Shown: in pieces, positions 23,101-35,100 of the stretch
How the letters are laid out: each line of letters starts with the position of its first letter
Numbering within the stretch: position 1 is the first letter of the stretch
Origin: Branchipolynoe longqiensis
Lineage: Eukaryota; Annelida; Polychaeta; Phyllodocida; Polynoidae
Assembly (NCBI GenBank): GCA_030323885.1
Contig: CM059193.1
Location: 55,766,749 to 55,830,748, forward strand
Reading direction: 5' to 3'
DNA length: 64,000 nucleotides
The notes under the pieces: generated by a model
What the model was told of the DNA's origin: nothing
What the model saw: only the letters and a program-made list of their open reading frames with translations
Databases searched by the model: none
Position numbers and translations under genes: made by a program

Positions 23101-26100
23101 AAACCACAAGTCAATATTTATTGGATTGAAGTGGAAACAAATAAGGTATATTCAAGGTTGAAAGTAGTGCACATAATTAAAAGACAAAGGATCAAAAGTA
23201 TGCTGTTGAATTGTTGTAATATAATTTTGAAATTTAGTTACCTAAAAAGCAGCTAATTAAAGCGGACTGCAAGTCTCTGTTATTGCCTCTATTGCTGGCC
23301 CTGGTAATGCGGCTGCTGAGGTGCATGAGGCTGGAGGGAAACCAGTAACTGCAGCATCTTCTCCTCGTGCCTGCGCTGTTGCGCATTTGCCTCCAATTCA
23401 CGTTGGTGCCGGCGTTCTTCCATTTCCACTTGTGTTTGGAGGCGTTTCGCCTCCGTTTCGTGGAACAGGGCGGTGGCCTCCCTCTGCACTGACACAAACT
23501 CAGATATAACCGTTTCCAAGCCATTCTGATTCTTCCCTCGGCCTGTGCGTTTGCGCAGAGCTAGGAAAGGAAGAAAACATTGTTTTAAACAATTTTTGTT
23601 AATTGGTGGCAATTTTGTCTACACCGACATGTTAACTAGCAAATATTGCACAGTGGAAAGAGTTGAATGATTGACATTTTACCCGAATAGCTCATTATCG
23701 GGAAAAGTGGAAAACATGTGCATCCAAGCCTCGCATAAAGGAGAAACGTATTGATTGATAGAGTTCGCATCACCTAAAAATGGTTGTGAAGTATTTCATT
23801 TGATAACACTAAATACAAGTAGGTTAAAAGTTTGTTCTGCCTATGCCTAGTGTTTAGTGCAAGCTTCACATTCCACCTTAACATACAAAGTACATACATA
23901 CTACCTGCGTAATATTTTATATGATATTGTTGATTAATACGCTGTCTATTTATTGTGTTAAAATGCTTGCTATTTATTAAGTTCTTGTTCGGTGAGCCTC
24001 AGGGTAAAATAAAAGGGAGACATGGCATCAACTAATCGCTACACATAAAAAGGTAATCCAGATGCATCCTTATAACAAATTAGCCTCAATTACCTGGTAT
24101 GCGTAACATATTTTTCGTGGTGACAATTCTACAAATTGTGCTGTGAAGGTTTTCGTATTAAACGTTGTTTGTATCAGATTTCAGGCGTAGAGCTAAATGT
24201 GAACTATGAAAAGACGAACCTGGCTGTCTCCGTTCCCCCGCCTCGCTACCTGAGGGACTGTTCACCACGGGAGTATCCGACTGGCTGGGGGGTTCGGTTT
24301 CGATCTCTATCTCGACTTCCACCTCGACATCGGGATCCACCACTTCCTCCACTAGTTCAGTACCGTCGTCTGTAAATAAAAGTCATTTATATATTATTAA
24401 ACCGAATGCCGCACTGGGGGATTTGATATAAAAACAGTAGGCCACTAATATTTGTGTTACTATAATTGATATCGTTTGATTATAAAGTTAATTAATGGCG
24501 AGATATTTTTCGGTTGCCAAATGCGCATTCTCTCCAGTATGAGCTATTTTAGTATGAACTATTTTAGTTTGCCTAGATAAGCATTATATTAACGGTGGTT
24601 ATGGGGAACGCTACATACTAACAAGAGCAACACATGAGTTGTTCTTGGGAAGAAGGTTTTCTGCACTCCATCATAATCTGTTCTTGTAAATTGTCACAAC
24701 TTAGACAAGTGCATGTGTAATGACATTTTACTTGGGTAGTACTTTGTATTGTGTGATATTTTTTTTTTTGTAGCCATTTATTGTGCCCTATTTGGCTTTA
24801 GCATTTTATTATTGTTATTGTTGTTGTCATTCCAATTGAATGTGAACATAGAAAAAAACCTGTTACCTGCGTGAACTGACATGGCGTCACTGTCCATGTA
24901 GTGAAGCGGAACTGCAGTTGGCCACGTCCCCAAGATAGCGTCAATTGCATCATAGTACCGGAAGGTGTGCAGGGCGCGGCCACTCTTGCTGTAAAATCAT
25001 TAATATATTAATAAAGAGGATATATTTTGGAAAACCATATAGGTTTTGTAATTAAAAAATATCTAGTTGTTATTGTTTAACAGCATGTGTACAGAAATTG
25101 AACACTGAATAAAGTAACACAATTGCAATACAGCTCGTGTTTTTATGGAAATACTTCTTTACATAATTGTATAAATACAAGTTCCAGTTGAACGAGGTGA
25201 AACAATAAAATGGACTGGCTTATAAGTTTAAAATGCTATTGTTGCTGATTCATTCTAGAGGCCATGCCAAACACTTAGTGAGCCTGACAAAATTTGTACA
25301 TATCAATTTTCGCAGAGAAATGAAAGGATAAATCACCTCCCTGCAAGCATATGTACCAATAAAGCGCGTGATATAAATTATTTAGAGAACCCAGAAGTGC
25401 CAGTACTTGGCAGACATTACGGATGTTACGTATACCAATAATTAGCAAAGGCTACAGTCAAAAAAATAAGGTACTTACTTGTTGTTATCTCTGCACTTGC
25501 GGTACGCCTGTGTCAGGCTTTTTATTTTTGAGCGACACAAACTAGCATTTCGCTCCGGCCTGCCCTCTCCGGGGCACATCCTCGTCAGGCGTGCAGCGAG
25601 GCGCCGGTATATATTAATGTTTCGTCCGGCAGATTCAAGCTTGTGCTGTATACTGTCGTCACCCCAAATAGTGATCAACGTACGCGTTTCTGCGTCGTCC
25701 CAATTATCACGGCGGCTACTTCCCGGTCTGGTCATCGCACTGGCCATCGTTTGTTGATTTCTACTGGCGCGAAAAGCTTCTGTCAAATCGGCGTAAAGTT
25801 GACCGGAATAACAACAATGAAAAAGACGCAGTGCACATGCGTGTGACGCGATACACCGATTCATCTAAAACGCGTGCGTTCACACAAGCAAAATAAACCG
25901 AAACAAACTTTGTGGCTTATCTAAACTACCGAAGGGAGGTGGTTTCCATTAATCGATTTATATGATTCGAAATTGAAATCGAAACAGCGTCGCATTCACA
26001 CAGCAAATGTGCGTCGAACTAGGCAAGTCAATTTATACGATTCATTTTAAAGTGCATGTGTGAATACAGCTATAGACAATGCCTTGAGTTTGAGTCTATA

Positions 26101-29100
26101 CGGGCGGTTGAAACTGACAGGGCGCTGAAACTGCGACACCGGTGCCAGCGCTAGCCGCCGACCGTAGCCTAGGCTAAGCTACCCTGAGTACAAGTCAGGT
26201 TTAACTGCTAGCCGCGCCGGTTAGTGTGCGTGTGTGGCTCTAAATCTATTCAATGCTGTCATATTTAACAGAATTACGTAAGCCATAAGTGAAATTTTAT
26301 CAATTTAACCCTAAATGCGAAGCGATATTAACGCAGGGGCCGTATGCAGGAGTCGGTGATAGCGAGGCAAAATGGTGTTTGGCCGGAATTCCCGTTTAGC
26401 GGGAAAAAATGGTATGCACGAGTCAGGGATAGGCCTAACACCAGAAACTTAAACTAGGTTAAGGTAAACCAGAAATTTAGCTAGCTTACAGCGGTGTAAA
26501 GTATCAAATCTATTCAATGGTGTCATATTTAACAAAGTTACATAGTCAAATAGTGAAATTTTATTAAATTAACCCTAATATCGAAGCGAGATTAACGCTG
26601 CCGCCGCAACGGTGGCGATATTAATATTTATATTTATATTTTCGAATCGACGAATGTAAAGTAAACAAATCGCCGCCCCTGCCGCCTGGACGTCGATATC
26701 CATAGTGTCGCCGCCGCTTCTGCCGCCGCCGCATCGGCAGTAATATATTAGCCCCAAATCTATTCAATGCTATCATATTCAACAGAATTACATACGCAAT
26801 AAGTGAAATTTCATGAAATTAACCCTAAATTCGAAGCAATATTAATGCTGCCGCCGAGTCGGCGAATGTAAAGTAAACAAATCGCCGCCGCCGCTGGACG
26901 TCGATATCCATACTGTCGACGCCGCTAATTAGCCCCAAATATATTCAATGCTATCATATTTAACAGAATTACATACGCAATAAGTGAAATTTCATGAGAT
27001 TAACCCTCAATTCGAAGCAATATTAATGCTGCCGCCGAGTCGGCGAATGTAAACTAAGCAAATCGCCGCCGCCGCCGCATCGACGTCTCTTTCCATACTG
27101 GCGGCGGCGGTTGCTTGCATTCGTCAGTTCGAAAATATTAATATCGCCGCCGTTGCAGCGGCAGCATTAATATTGCTTCGAATTTAGGGTTAATTTCATG
27201 AAATTTCACTTATTGCGTATGTAATTCTGTTAAATATGACAGCATTGAATAGATTTGGGGCTAATTTATTGCCGCCGATGCGGCGGCGGCGCCGACAGTA
27301 TGGATGTCAACGTCCATGTGGCGGCGGCGGCGATTTGTTTACTTTACATTCGTCGATTCGAAAATATTAATATTAAGATCGCCACCGTTGCGGCGGCAGC
27401 GTTAATCTCGCTTCGATTTTAGGGTTAATTTAATAAAATTTCACTATTTGACTATGTAACTTTGTTAAATATGACACCATTGAATAGATTTGATACCTTA
27501 CACCACTGTAAACTAGCTAAATTTCTGGTTTACCTTAACCTAGTTTAAGCTTCTGGTGTTAGGCCTATCATTGACTCGTGCATGCCATTTTTCGCCGCTA
27601 AACGGGAATTCCCACCAAACACTGTTTTACCTCGCTAACACTGACTCCTGCATACGGGCCCTGGCCCTTAACACCAGAGCCGATAAATAATTCTTCATGC
27701 ATACCCTGTTTTCTTCTTCTGAAAGTGGATATACGCCTGGTTAATTCTCAGCCGACGATGTATTTTGTCATGTTGGCACCCAGGGGCTGTATGCATAAAG
27801 CAGTTTTAACCTAACCCGGTTTTAACCGCTAACACCGGGTTAGCTATCTCGGGGTTAATGATGTGGATCAAGTCGTATGCATGAACGTGAAAAGTTGCAA
27901 GGATAGCTAACCTCCGGACTAGTTTCAGATTAGGGAATCCCCTTTCACTCCTAAATAAGAGAACTAGATATTAGCAGTGAATATTCAATCAATCAATAGT
28001 TCCGTCCTCTAGTCGAGGGTTCGATGCAATGGTTCTCCAATTGTCCCGATGGTGTGCTGTTCTGATAGACTGTGAATAATTCAAGCCTGTCCACTGTGAA
28101 ATATTTGTAAGCCATGATGTTCTTGGTCTCCGTCTCCCTCTGCTGCCATTCACCTTCCCTTCCAACAATGTACGGTATATTGAACTCTGGCGAATGATGT
28201 GGCCAAAATAAATAAGTTTCTTTGTCTGTATAGTGGCAAACAAGCTTTTCTTATTTTTAATTTTTCTGAGAACTTCTTTGTTGGTGATCTTCTTTGTCCA
28301 TGATATTACGCTCATAAATAACAGAATTTGATATTAGCAGTGAATAGCATGCTCACGAGGTTTTCAGAAAGCTATTATTCAATTTATTACCACAACCTAA
28401 TTTATGAATAACAGAATTTGATATTAACAACAAATAGTCACCCTCAGAATAGCAGAGACGAGGTGGGCGAGTGGTTAAGGCGATGGACTGCTAATCCATT
28501 GGGCTCTGCCCGCGTGGGTTCGAATCCCATCCTCGTTGTTATTTTTATACTGGACACGATGACCCAATCAGTAGAGCGCAGGTGGGGAGTTCATTTGCCG
28601 GTCGAGTCAAAACTTTTTAATTGATATTTGACGCTTCCTAGCCTGGCGCTCAGCATTAATAGGATAGGGCAAGGACTGGTTAGTTCAGTGTCAGGATAAT
28701 GTGACCAAGTGGGATGTGGGGTCATGGTGCCAGCGGCCTGATTTCCCAGTGGGGCAGCACTAGTCGCCATGAGTGTGCACTGTCACAAGTTGGTACCTGT
28801 CCGGACATGACTTTAGATGTTCTACAGCTATCTTCGCCGGGTTAGCACTAACCCTACTTTGGAACATGGTGAGGCTAACACGGGTTACAGTCACGAGGGT
28901 AGAGCTAACACCACTTCTTGCATACCGGTTTTGCACCGCTACCCAGGGGATAGCCACTAACCCCGGTTAGCGGATGCTAACACTGCTTCATGCATAAGGC
29001 TTAAAGGATCTGGTGTCGGCCGCTGAGACCGAAATTATATACTCTGACAAATGCTCTCCGAACACGCCTTTTCAGTTTGTGTAACTGAATATGTGGAGGG

Positions 29101-32100
29101 AGAGTGCTGAGGTCAGTGTCCATGATGGCTAGTGTGCAAGTACAACCTAAAGGGTTTCCCCATTGTTCCCCGGTCTGTGGGGAACCATATTAGGTCATGT
29201 GATGAGGGGATCCCATCCGTGACATCATTCATATATTATATTCGGAGTTTGTTTGTCATCTCAGTGGAATATAGCGAGTGAGTTTAAAGCTGCGTAGTCC
29301 GATGAAAACGTCAAATTTTCAAAACCAAAACAATTATCTAGATTTGATTTTACATATCTAACTTAGATACTGGTGCATTTATTAAACATTTGTCATCACA
29401 TGAAAGCGAATAGTGAGTCAATTCAATAGAAGCTGTTACTGCATAAGCGTATGGTGTTAGAATTTTGGTAAGCTTGGCAAAATTAATTTAGCAAGTTTGC
29501 ATTTCAAATATCTCCAAAGTTAACCGATTTAAAATAAAAGTTACTTCAAACTAAAGTAAGGCAGATTATAATGATCAACCTAATATGTTCATCTCAGAAA
29601 ATGACAGAAACTCAAAACCATCGGACTATGCAACTCTAAGATTGCATAGTCTGATGGTTTTGAGTTTCCGCCACTTTCTGAGATAAATATAGTAGGTTGA
29701 TTGGTATAATTTACCTTACTTTAATTTGAAGTAACTTAGATTTAAAATGCCTCACTTCAGAGATATTTGAAATATAAACATGGTAAATTAATTTAGAAAA
29801 ACTTCTTTTACACATACCACTTCACATATACAAAGACAAATCAATGGGTTTTTAAAAACTTATGATGCTTTAATGGAATTTTCTAGCTCAGATTCCTAAT
29901 CTGAGGGTCGGCGGTTTGATTCCCCGTGCCCCCAGCTCTGCCAATTTGGATTTCCACCGCTGTGTATAACTTAGAGCGTCATCAAAGGCCGGTTGCTCTC
30001 ATACCATGTCTATGTGGTGTGGAGGTTAAAAATCCCTTGGGTCGGTAAAAGTGTAGGCTCGGGCTTTCTATCGACCAGCAGTGGAATGAGGAAGACCAGT
30101 CGTCTATGACTGAAATTTCCCCTGCTTAAACAACTAATGGACCAAAAAATAAATAAAAAAAGTTGCACGCCTTCCTTACACACGCTTCAGCCAATCACAG
30201 AGGTTGCTTTTTTTCTGCTAAGTTTGGATCCTGGCCGAGTCAAACCAATGACTTATAAAATTTATACTTGTCACTGCCTGGCGTTTGGCGTTACTGGGTT
30301 GGGACAAGGACTGGTTGCACAGTCTCAGGATAATGCTAAATCGGTCCAATCTTTAGTTGAAGATTAATCTTCAGGTGGGACGGTTGTAGAAGCTGGGGAT
30401 GTCTTTACAACATTCAAAATGGTGAATCATTGGGGCGGCCTCGAATCACTCCGGTCCAGCGGTAGCAGAGCACTCGTATCCAGTAACAGCAGCAAGGGTT
30501 CAGGAGGAAGGGACGGGTAAAGGTGGGTCCAGCAGGTTCCAGCAACAAGAACAAAGCGAGAGAAACGATAAGGTACAGGAACCCACCCCAAGCAAACAAC
30601 TCCCTTAATAAGGGGGAGAAGTGAGCCCGGGAGAAAAAAAAAGGGTAGAGTATAGGAAAGAGAAATGAGGAGAGTTGAGTCAAAGGACCGTGTCTATTTG
30701 CTCTATGGTGACCAGCCGGCGAGCCAAAGACATGGACAGAGTAAGAGTAGAAAGTGAAATGCTGGTGGGCTACCCCTCCTGAAACTCTTTTCAGACATTA
30801 CCAAGGAGGAGCAAGGCCAGCGGAGAGGACATAGAGAGAGGTGTGGACGAAGTGTGGTCCGGATAGCAAGTGTCAGGATAATGTGACTGTGTGGGTCATG
30901 GTGCCGGCAGCCTGATCTCCCAGTGATGCAGCACTATGAAGTTGGAATGAGTGTGCACTGTCACAAGTCGGTGGTGCCCATCCTGGTATGTCGTAGGGTC
31001 TTACTGGGGTGTAAAACTACACCAACCAACCTCCACTAGCCGAGGTTGGGCTCCTAGATTATCTCTTTTTCTCCGGCCCCTAACCCCCCCCCCCATCGCC
31101 TCATCCGCCCACCATCCTTCCCCCCTCATTTCTCTGATTACTACCCACCGGAAGCCAACTCCCGGCTGCAGATTTGGAGCCTTCAATGCGCCAATGCAAC
31201 TGAAAACTCCCCAAAACAAAAACAATTAATTTCAATCGTCAACAATTATTTACTCTTCCTCCTTCTGCCACTCCTCGCCCTATCCTAACAATGCCGAGCA
31301 CAAGACTCGATAGCGACGAGTATAAACTCCACAAGTCACCGATATTTGATTCAGATTGGCATTCTAAATAAAGTAAAGCTTGTTTTATTTAACGACGCCT
31401 CTAGAGCACATTGATTTTTGTATCGTATCATCGGCTATTGGACATCAAACATATGGTCATTCTGACATATTTCTTTGGAGGAAAGCCGCTGCTGCCACAT
31501 AGGCTACTCTTTCCAATAAGCAGCAAGGGGTCTTATACTTTTATATGACCTTTCCCAAACACCTCACAACGTACCACAGCCTTTGATGGACCAACCATTT
31601 GTACTGCGGTTTCTTTTTCGAAGGCCGTAGTGTACTCTGTGGACTGGACCCCTGCTGGGCGGCTGCTTCGGCCGTCGGCTTCCGTCAGACACGGCAAGGT
31701 CATCGGCGAGGTCTTCCCAAACCGGAAGTACAGACTGAACGGCCGCACGTTCCGAGCAACAACCAAACTGGTAGGTGGAATCTGCACAAATCGGGTTCCA
31801 CAAATCCACGGTAATCGATAGATGGCGCTGCGACGTAAAAAGCGCCAAGGAAGTGAAGTGAAGTCTGTTTACATGGTTACACACTAGAGCCAATGTGTCG
31901 TGAGGGTTTAGGTGTGTGGTGAGGGTGTAGGGTGTGGTGGGGGTGTAGGGTGTGGTGGGGGTGTTGGGTGTGGTGGGGGTTTGGGGTGTGGGGGTTTATG
32001 GATGTGGTGTGTGTATGTGTGTGTAGTGAGGGTTTGGGGGTGTGGTGAGGGCTTAGGTGTGTGGTGAGGGTGTAGGTGTGTGGTGGGGGTGTAGGTGTTT

Positions 32101-35100
32101 GGGGGGTTTAGGGATGTGGTGTGGGTATAGGTGTGTGTGGTGATGGGTTAGGTGTGTGGTGGGTGTGTTGTGGGGTGGTGGTGGGGGGTGTAGATGTGTG
32201 GGGGTTTAGGTATGTGGTGGGGGTGTAGGTGTGTGTGGGTTAATGTGGTGGGGGTGAGGTGTGTGGTGGGGGTGTGTGTGTGGTGGGGGTGTAGATGTGT
32301 GTGGGTTTAGGGATGTGGTGGAGGTGTAGGTGTGTGGGTTTAGGGATGTGGTGGGGGTGTAGGTGTGTGTGGGTTTATGGATGTGGTGGGGGTGTAGGTG
32401 TGTGGTGGGGGTGTATGTGTGTGGGGGTTTAGGGATGTGGTGTGGGTGTAGGTGTGTGTGGGCTTAGGGATGTGGTGGAGGTATGGTGTGTGGTGGGGGT
32501 GTAGGTGTGTGTGGGTTTAGGGATGTGGTGGGGGTGTAGGTGTGTGTGGGTTTAGGGATGTGGTGGAGGTGTAGGTGTGTGGTGGGGGTTTAGGGATGTG
32601 GTGTGGGTGTAGGTGTATGGTGGGGGTTTAGGGATGTGGTGTGGGTGTAGGTGTTTGGTGTGTTTGTGTATGGTGGTGTAGGTGTGTGGTGGGGGTGTAG
32701 GTGTGTGGTGGGGGTTTAGGGATGTGGTGTGGGTGTATGTTTGTGGTGAGGGTGTAGGTGTGTGTTGGGTGTGTGCGGTGGGGGTGTAGGTGTGTGTGGG
32801 CTTAGGGATGTGGTGGGGGTGTAGGTGTGTGGGGGTTTAGGGATGTGGTGTGGGTGTAGGTGTGTGGTGGGGGTGTAGGTGTGTGGTGGGGGTGTAGGTA
32901 TGTGAGGTTTTAGGGATGTGCAGTGGGTGTAGGTGTCTGGTGGGGGTGTAGGTGTGTGAGGGTTAGGGATGTGGTGGGGCTGTTGGTGTGTGGTGTGGGT
33001 GTAGGTGTGTGTGTGTTTAGGGATGTGGTGTGGGTGTAGGTGTGTGTGATTGGGTGTAGGGGGGTAGTGGCAGTATATATGTGTGTGTGTGGTGGGGTGA
33101 AGGGGGTGGGGGTATAGGTGTCTGTGGTGGGGGGTGTGGGGCGCTTTTAGGGATGCTAAAGATTGCGCGGCACAACTTTGAAAGACACCCCTACACCTCC
33201 ACCACAAACCCCCTACACCTGCACCATGCACACCCTACACACCCACAACATACACCTACAGCCCGACCATACCCACCTACACTCCAACCACACACACCCG
33301 CACCCCCACCACATCCCTAAGCCCCCACCATACCCCTACACCCCAACCATACCCACTCACCACACCCCTAAGGCTCCACCACACACCACTACATCCGCAC
33401 ACACCCCCACCGCACACCCCTAAATCACCACACACCCCAACCAGTCATAAAAAATCTTCTCCACACCCATCCACCACACACGCCGACACACCCACCACAC
33501 AAACATACGCCCACACCACACACCCACCATACACACCTACACCCCTCAGCCCCCACTATACCCCATCAACCCCCACCACACACACCTACACCCCAACCAC
33601 ACACACCCGCACCAGACGGGATGGCCGAATGAGTTAGAGCGTCCGTCTCCCGTGTTGATAGACCATGAGATCGTGGGTTCGAACCCTGGTTGAGTCAAAC
33701 CAATGACTTAAAAATTGATACTTGTCACTTCCTAGCCAGGTGCTCGGCATTATTAGGATAGGGCAAGGACTGGTTGGCTCAGTGTCAGGATAATGGGACT
33801 CAGTGGGGTATAAGGTCATGGTGCTGGTGGCCTAGTCTCCCAGTGAGGAGACACTATAAAGTCGATACCCATCCTGATATGACCTTAGATGTTGCTACGA
33901 CGTAAAGCAACAAACAAACAAAAATAACCTGTTCAGCCCATCCTGATATGACCTTAGATCTTGCGACAATGTAAAACAACAACAAACCTACACCACCACA
34001 CACACCTACACCCTACCACATACACCTACACCCCACCACACACACCTACACCCCACCACACACACCTACACCCCACCACACACACCTACACCCCACCACA
34101 CACACCTACACCCCACCACACACCTACTCCCCACCACACACACCTACACCCCACCACACACCTACACCTCACCACACACACCTACACCTCACCACACACA
34201 CCTACACCCCATTCACCTACACCCCACTACATACACCTACACCCCAGCACACACACCTACACCCCACCACACACACATACACCCCACCACACAAACCTAC
34301 ACCCCACCACACTCACCTACACCCCACCACACTCACCTACACCCCACCACACACACTTACACCCCACCATACACACTTACACCCCACCATACACACTTAC
34401 ACCCCACCATACACACTTACACCCCACCATACACACCTACACCCCACCACACTCACCTACACCCCACCACACTCACCTACACCCCACCACACTCACCTAC
34501 ACCCCACCACACTCACCTACACCCCACCACACTCACCTACACCCCACCACACACACCTACACCCCACCACACACAGCTACACCCCACCACACACACCTAC
34601 ACCTCACTACACACACTTGCACCCCACTATGCACACCTACACCCCACCACACACACCTACACCCCACCACACACACCTACACGCCACCACACACACCTAC
34701 ACCCCACTACATACACCTACACCCCACCATACACACCTACACCCCACCACACACACCTACACCCCACCACACACACCTACACCCCACCACACACACCTAC
34801 ACCCCACCACACTCACCTACACCCCACCACACACAGCTACACCACACCACACACACCTACACCCCAACCACACACTCCTATACCGCAACCACACACACAC
34901 GCACCAGACGGGATGGCCGAATGAGTTAGAGCGTCCGTCTTCCGTGTTGGTAGATCATGGGGTCGTGGGTTCGAACCTTGGTGGAGTCAAACCAATGACT
35001 TAAAAATTGATACTTGTTGCTTCCTAGCCAGGCGCTCGGCATTATTAGGATAGGGCAAGGACTGGTTGGCTCAGTGTCAGGATAATGTGACTGAGTGGGA

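Larger units (their letters stand above)
20370..26071. mobile_element. PIF/Harbinger DNA transposon 2 (5702 bp)
   Basis: Terminal inverted repeats start AGCTGTGTTCACACATGCA (left) and AGCTGTATTCACACATGCA (right, inward). Flanking 3-mers are ATT (20367-20369) and ATA (26072-26074). The neighbouring repeat unit at ~20145-20160 shows the uninterrupted site GACCATTGACAATGCC, so the original duplication was ATT with one later change. It carries a + strand transposase (20545-22745) and a - strand Myb/SANT-like gene (25864-23289), a layout like Harbinger 1 but with a different partner protein. Confidence 0.9.
19935..26140. mobile_element. MITE with GGTGTCGCAGTTTCAGCGCC ends, split by Harbinger 2
   Basis: Left end GGTGTCGCAGTTTCAGCGCC (19935) is matched by its complement ending at 26140. 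The left internal part is a tandem dimer of a ~200-bp unit (19990-20366, words TAAGGTT..., GGTAAAGATGTTTTCTA, GTGGTGT.GTTTTAGAGATA). Harbinger 2 sits in the second unit at GACCATT. Another member is at 36343-36815 in the opposite orientation. Confidence 0.7.
27785..29003. mobile_element. GTATGCAT-ended MITE containing LINE, tRNA and SINE
   Basis: Left end GGGGCTGTATGCATAAAGCA (27785) and right end TGCTTCATGCATAAGG (28982-28998) are inverted repeats. Both have a second internal copy of the same motif (27883 GTATGCATGAACG; 28917 CTTGCATACC), with GGTTAGC-type words between. The interior carries 27989-28315 (LINE), 28457-28538 (tRNA) and 28560-28815 (SINE-A). Ends resemble those at 19851 and 26337. 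Confidence 0.6.

Noticed and set aside
30137..30683. Short open frames around the split SINE-A
   Set aside because: Cover SINE body and low-complexity purine-rich sequence only.
32716..33423. His/Pro-rich open frames across the minisatellite switch
   Set aside because: Compositional; the repeat has no stop codons on the C/A strand.
33961..35003. Long open frames of His-Thr-Tyr-Pro repeats
   Set aside because: They are the in-frame reading of a 16-bp minisatellite on all phases; no start context, splice signals or non-repeat domain.
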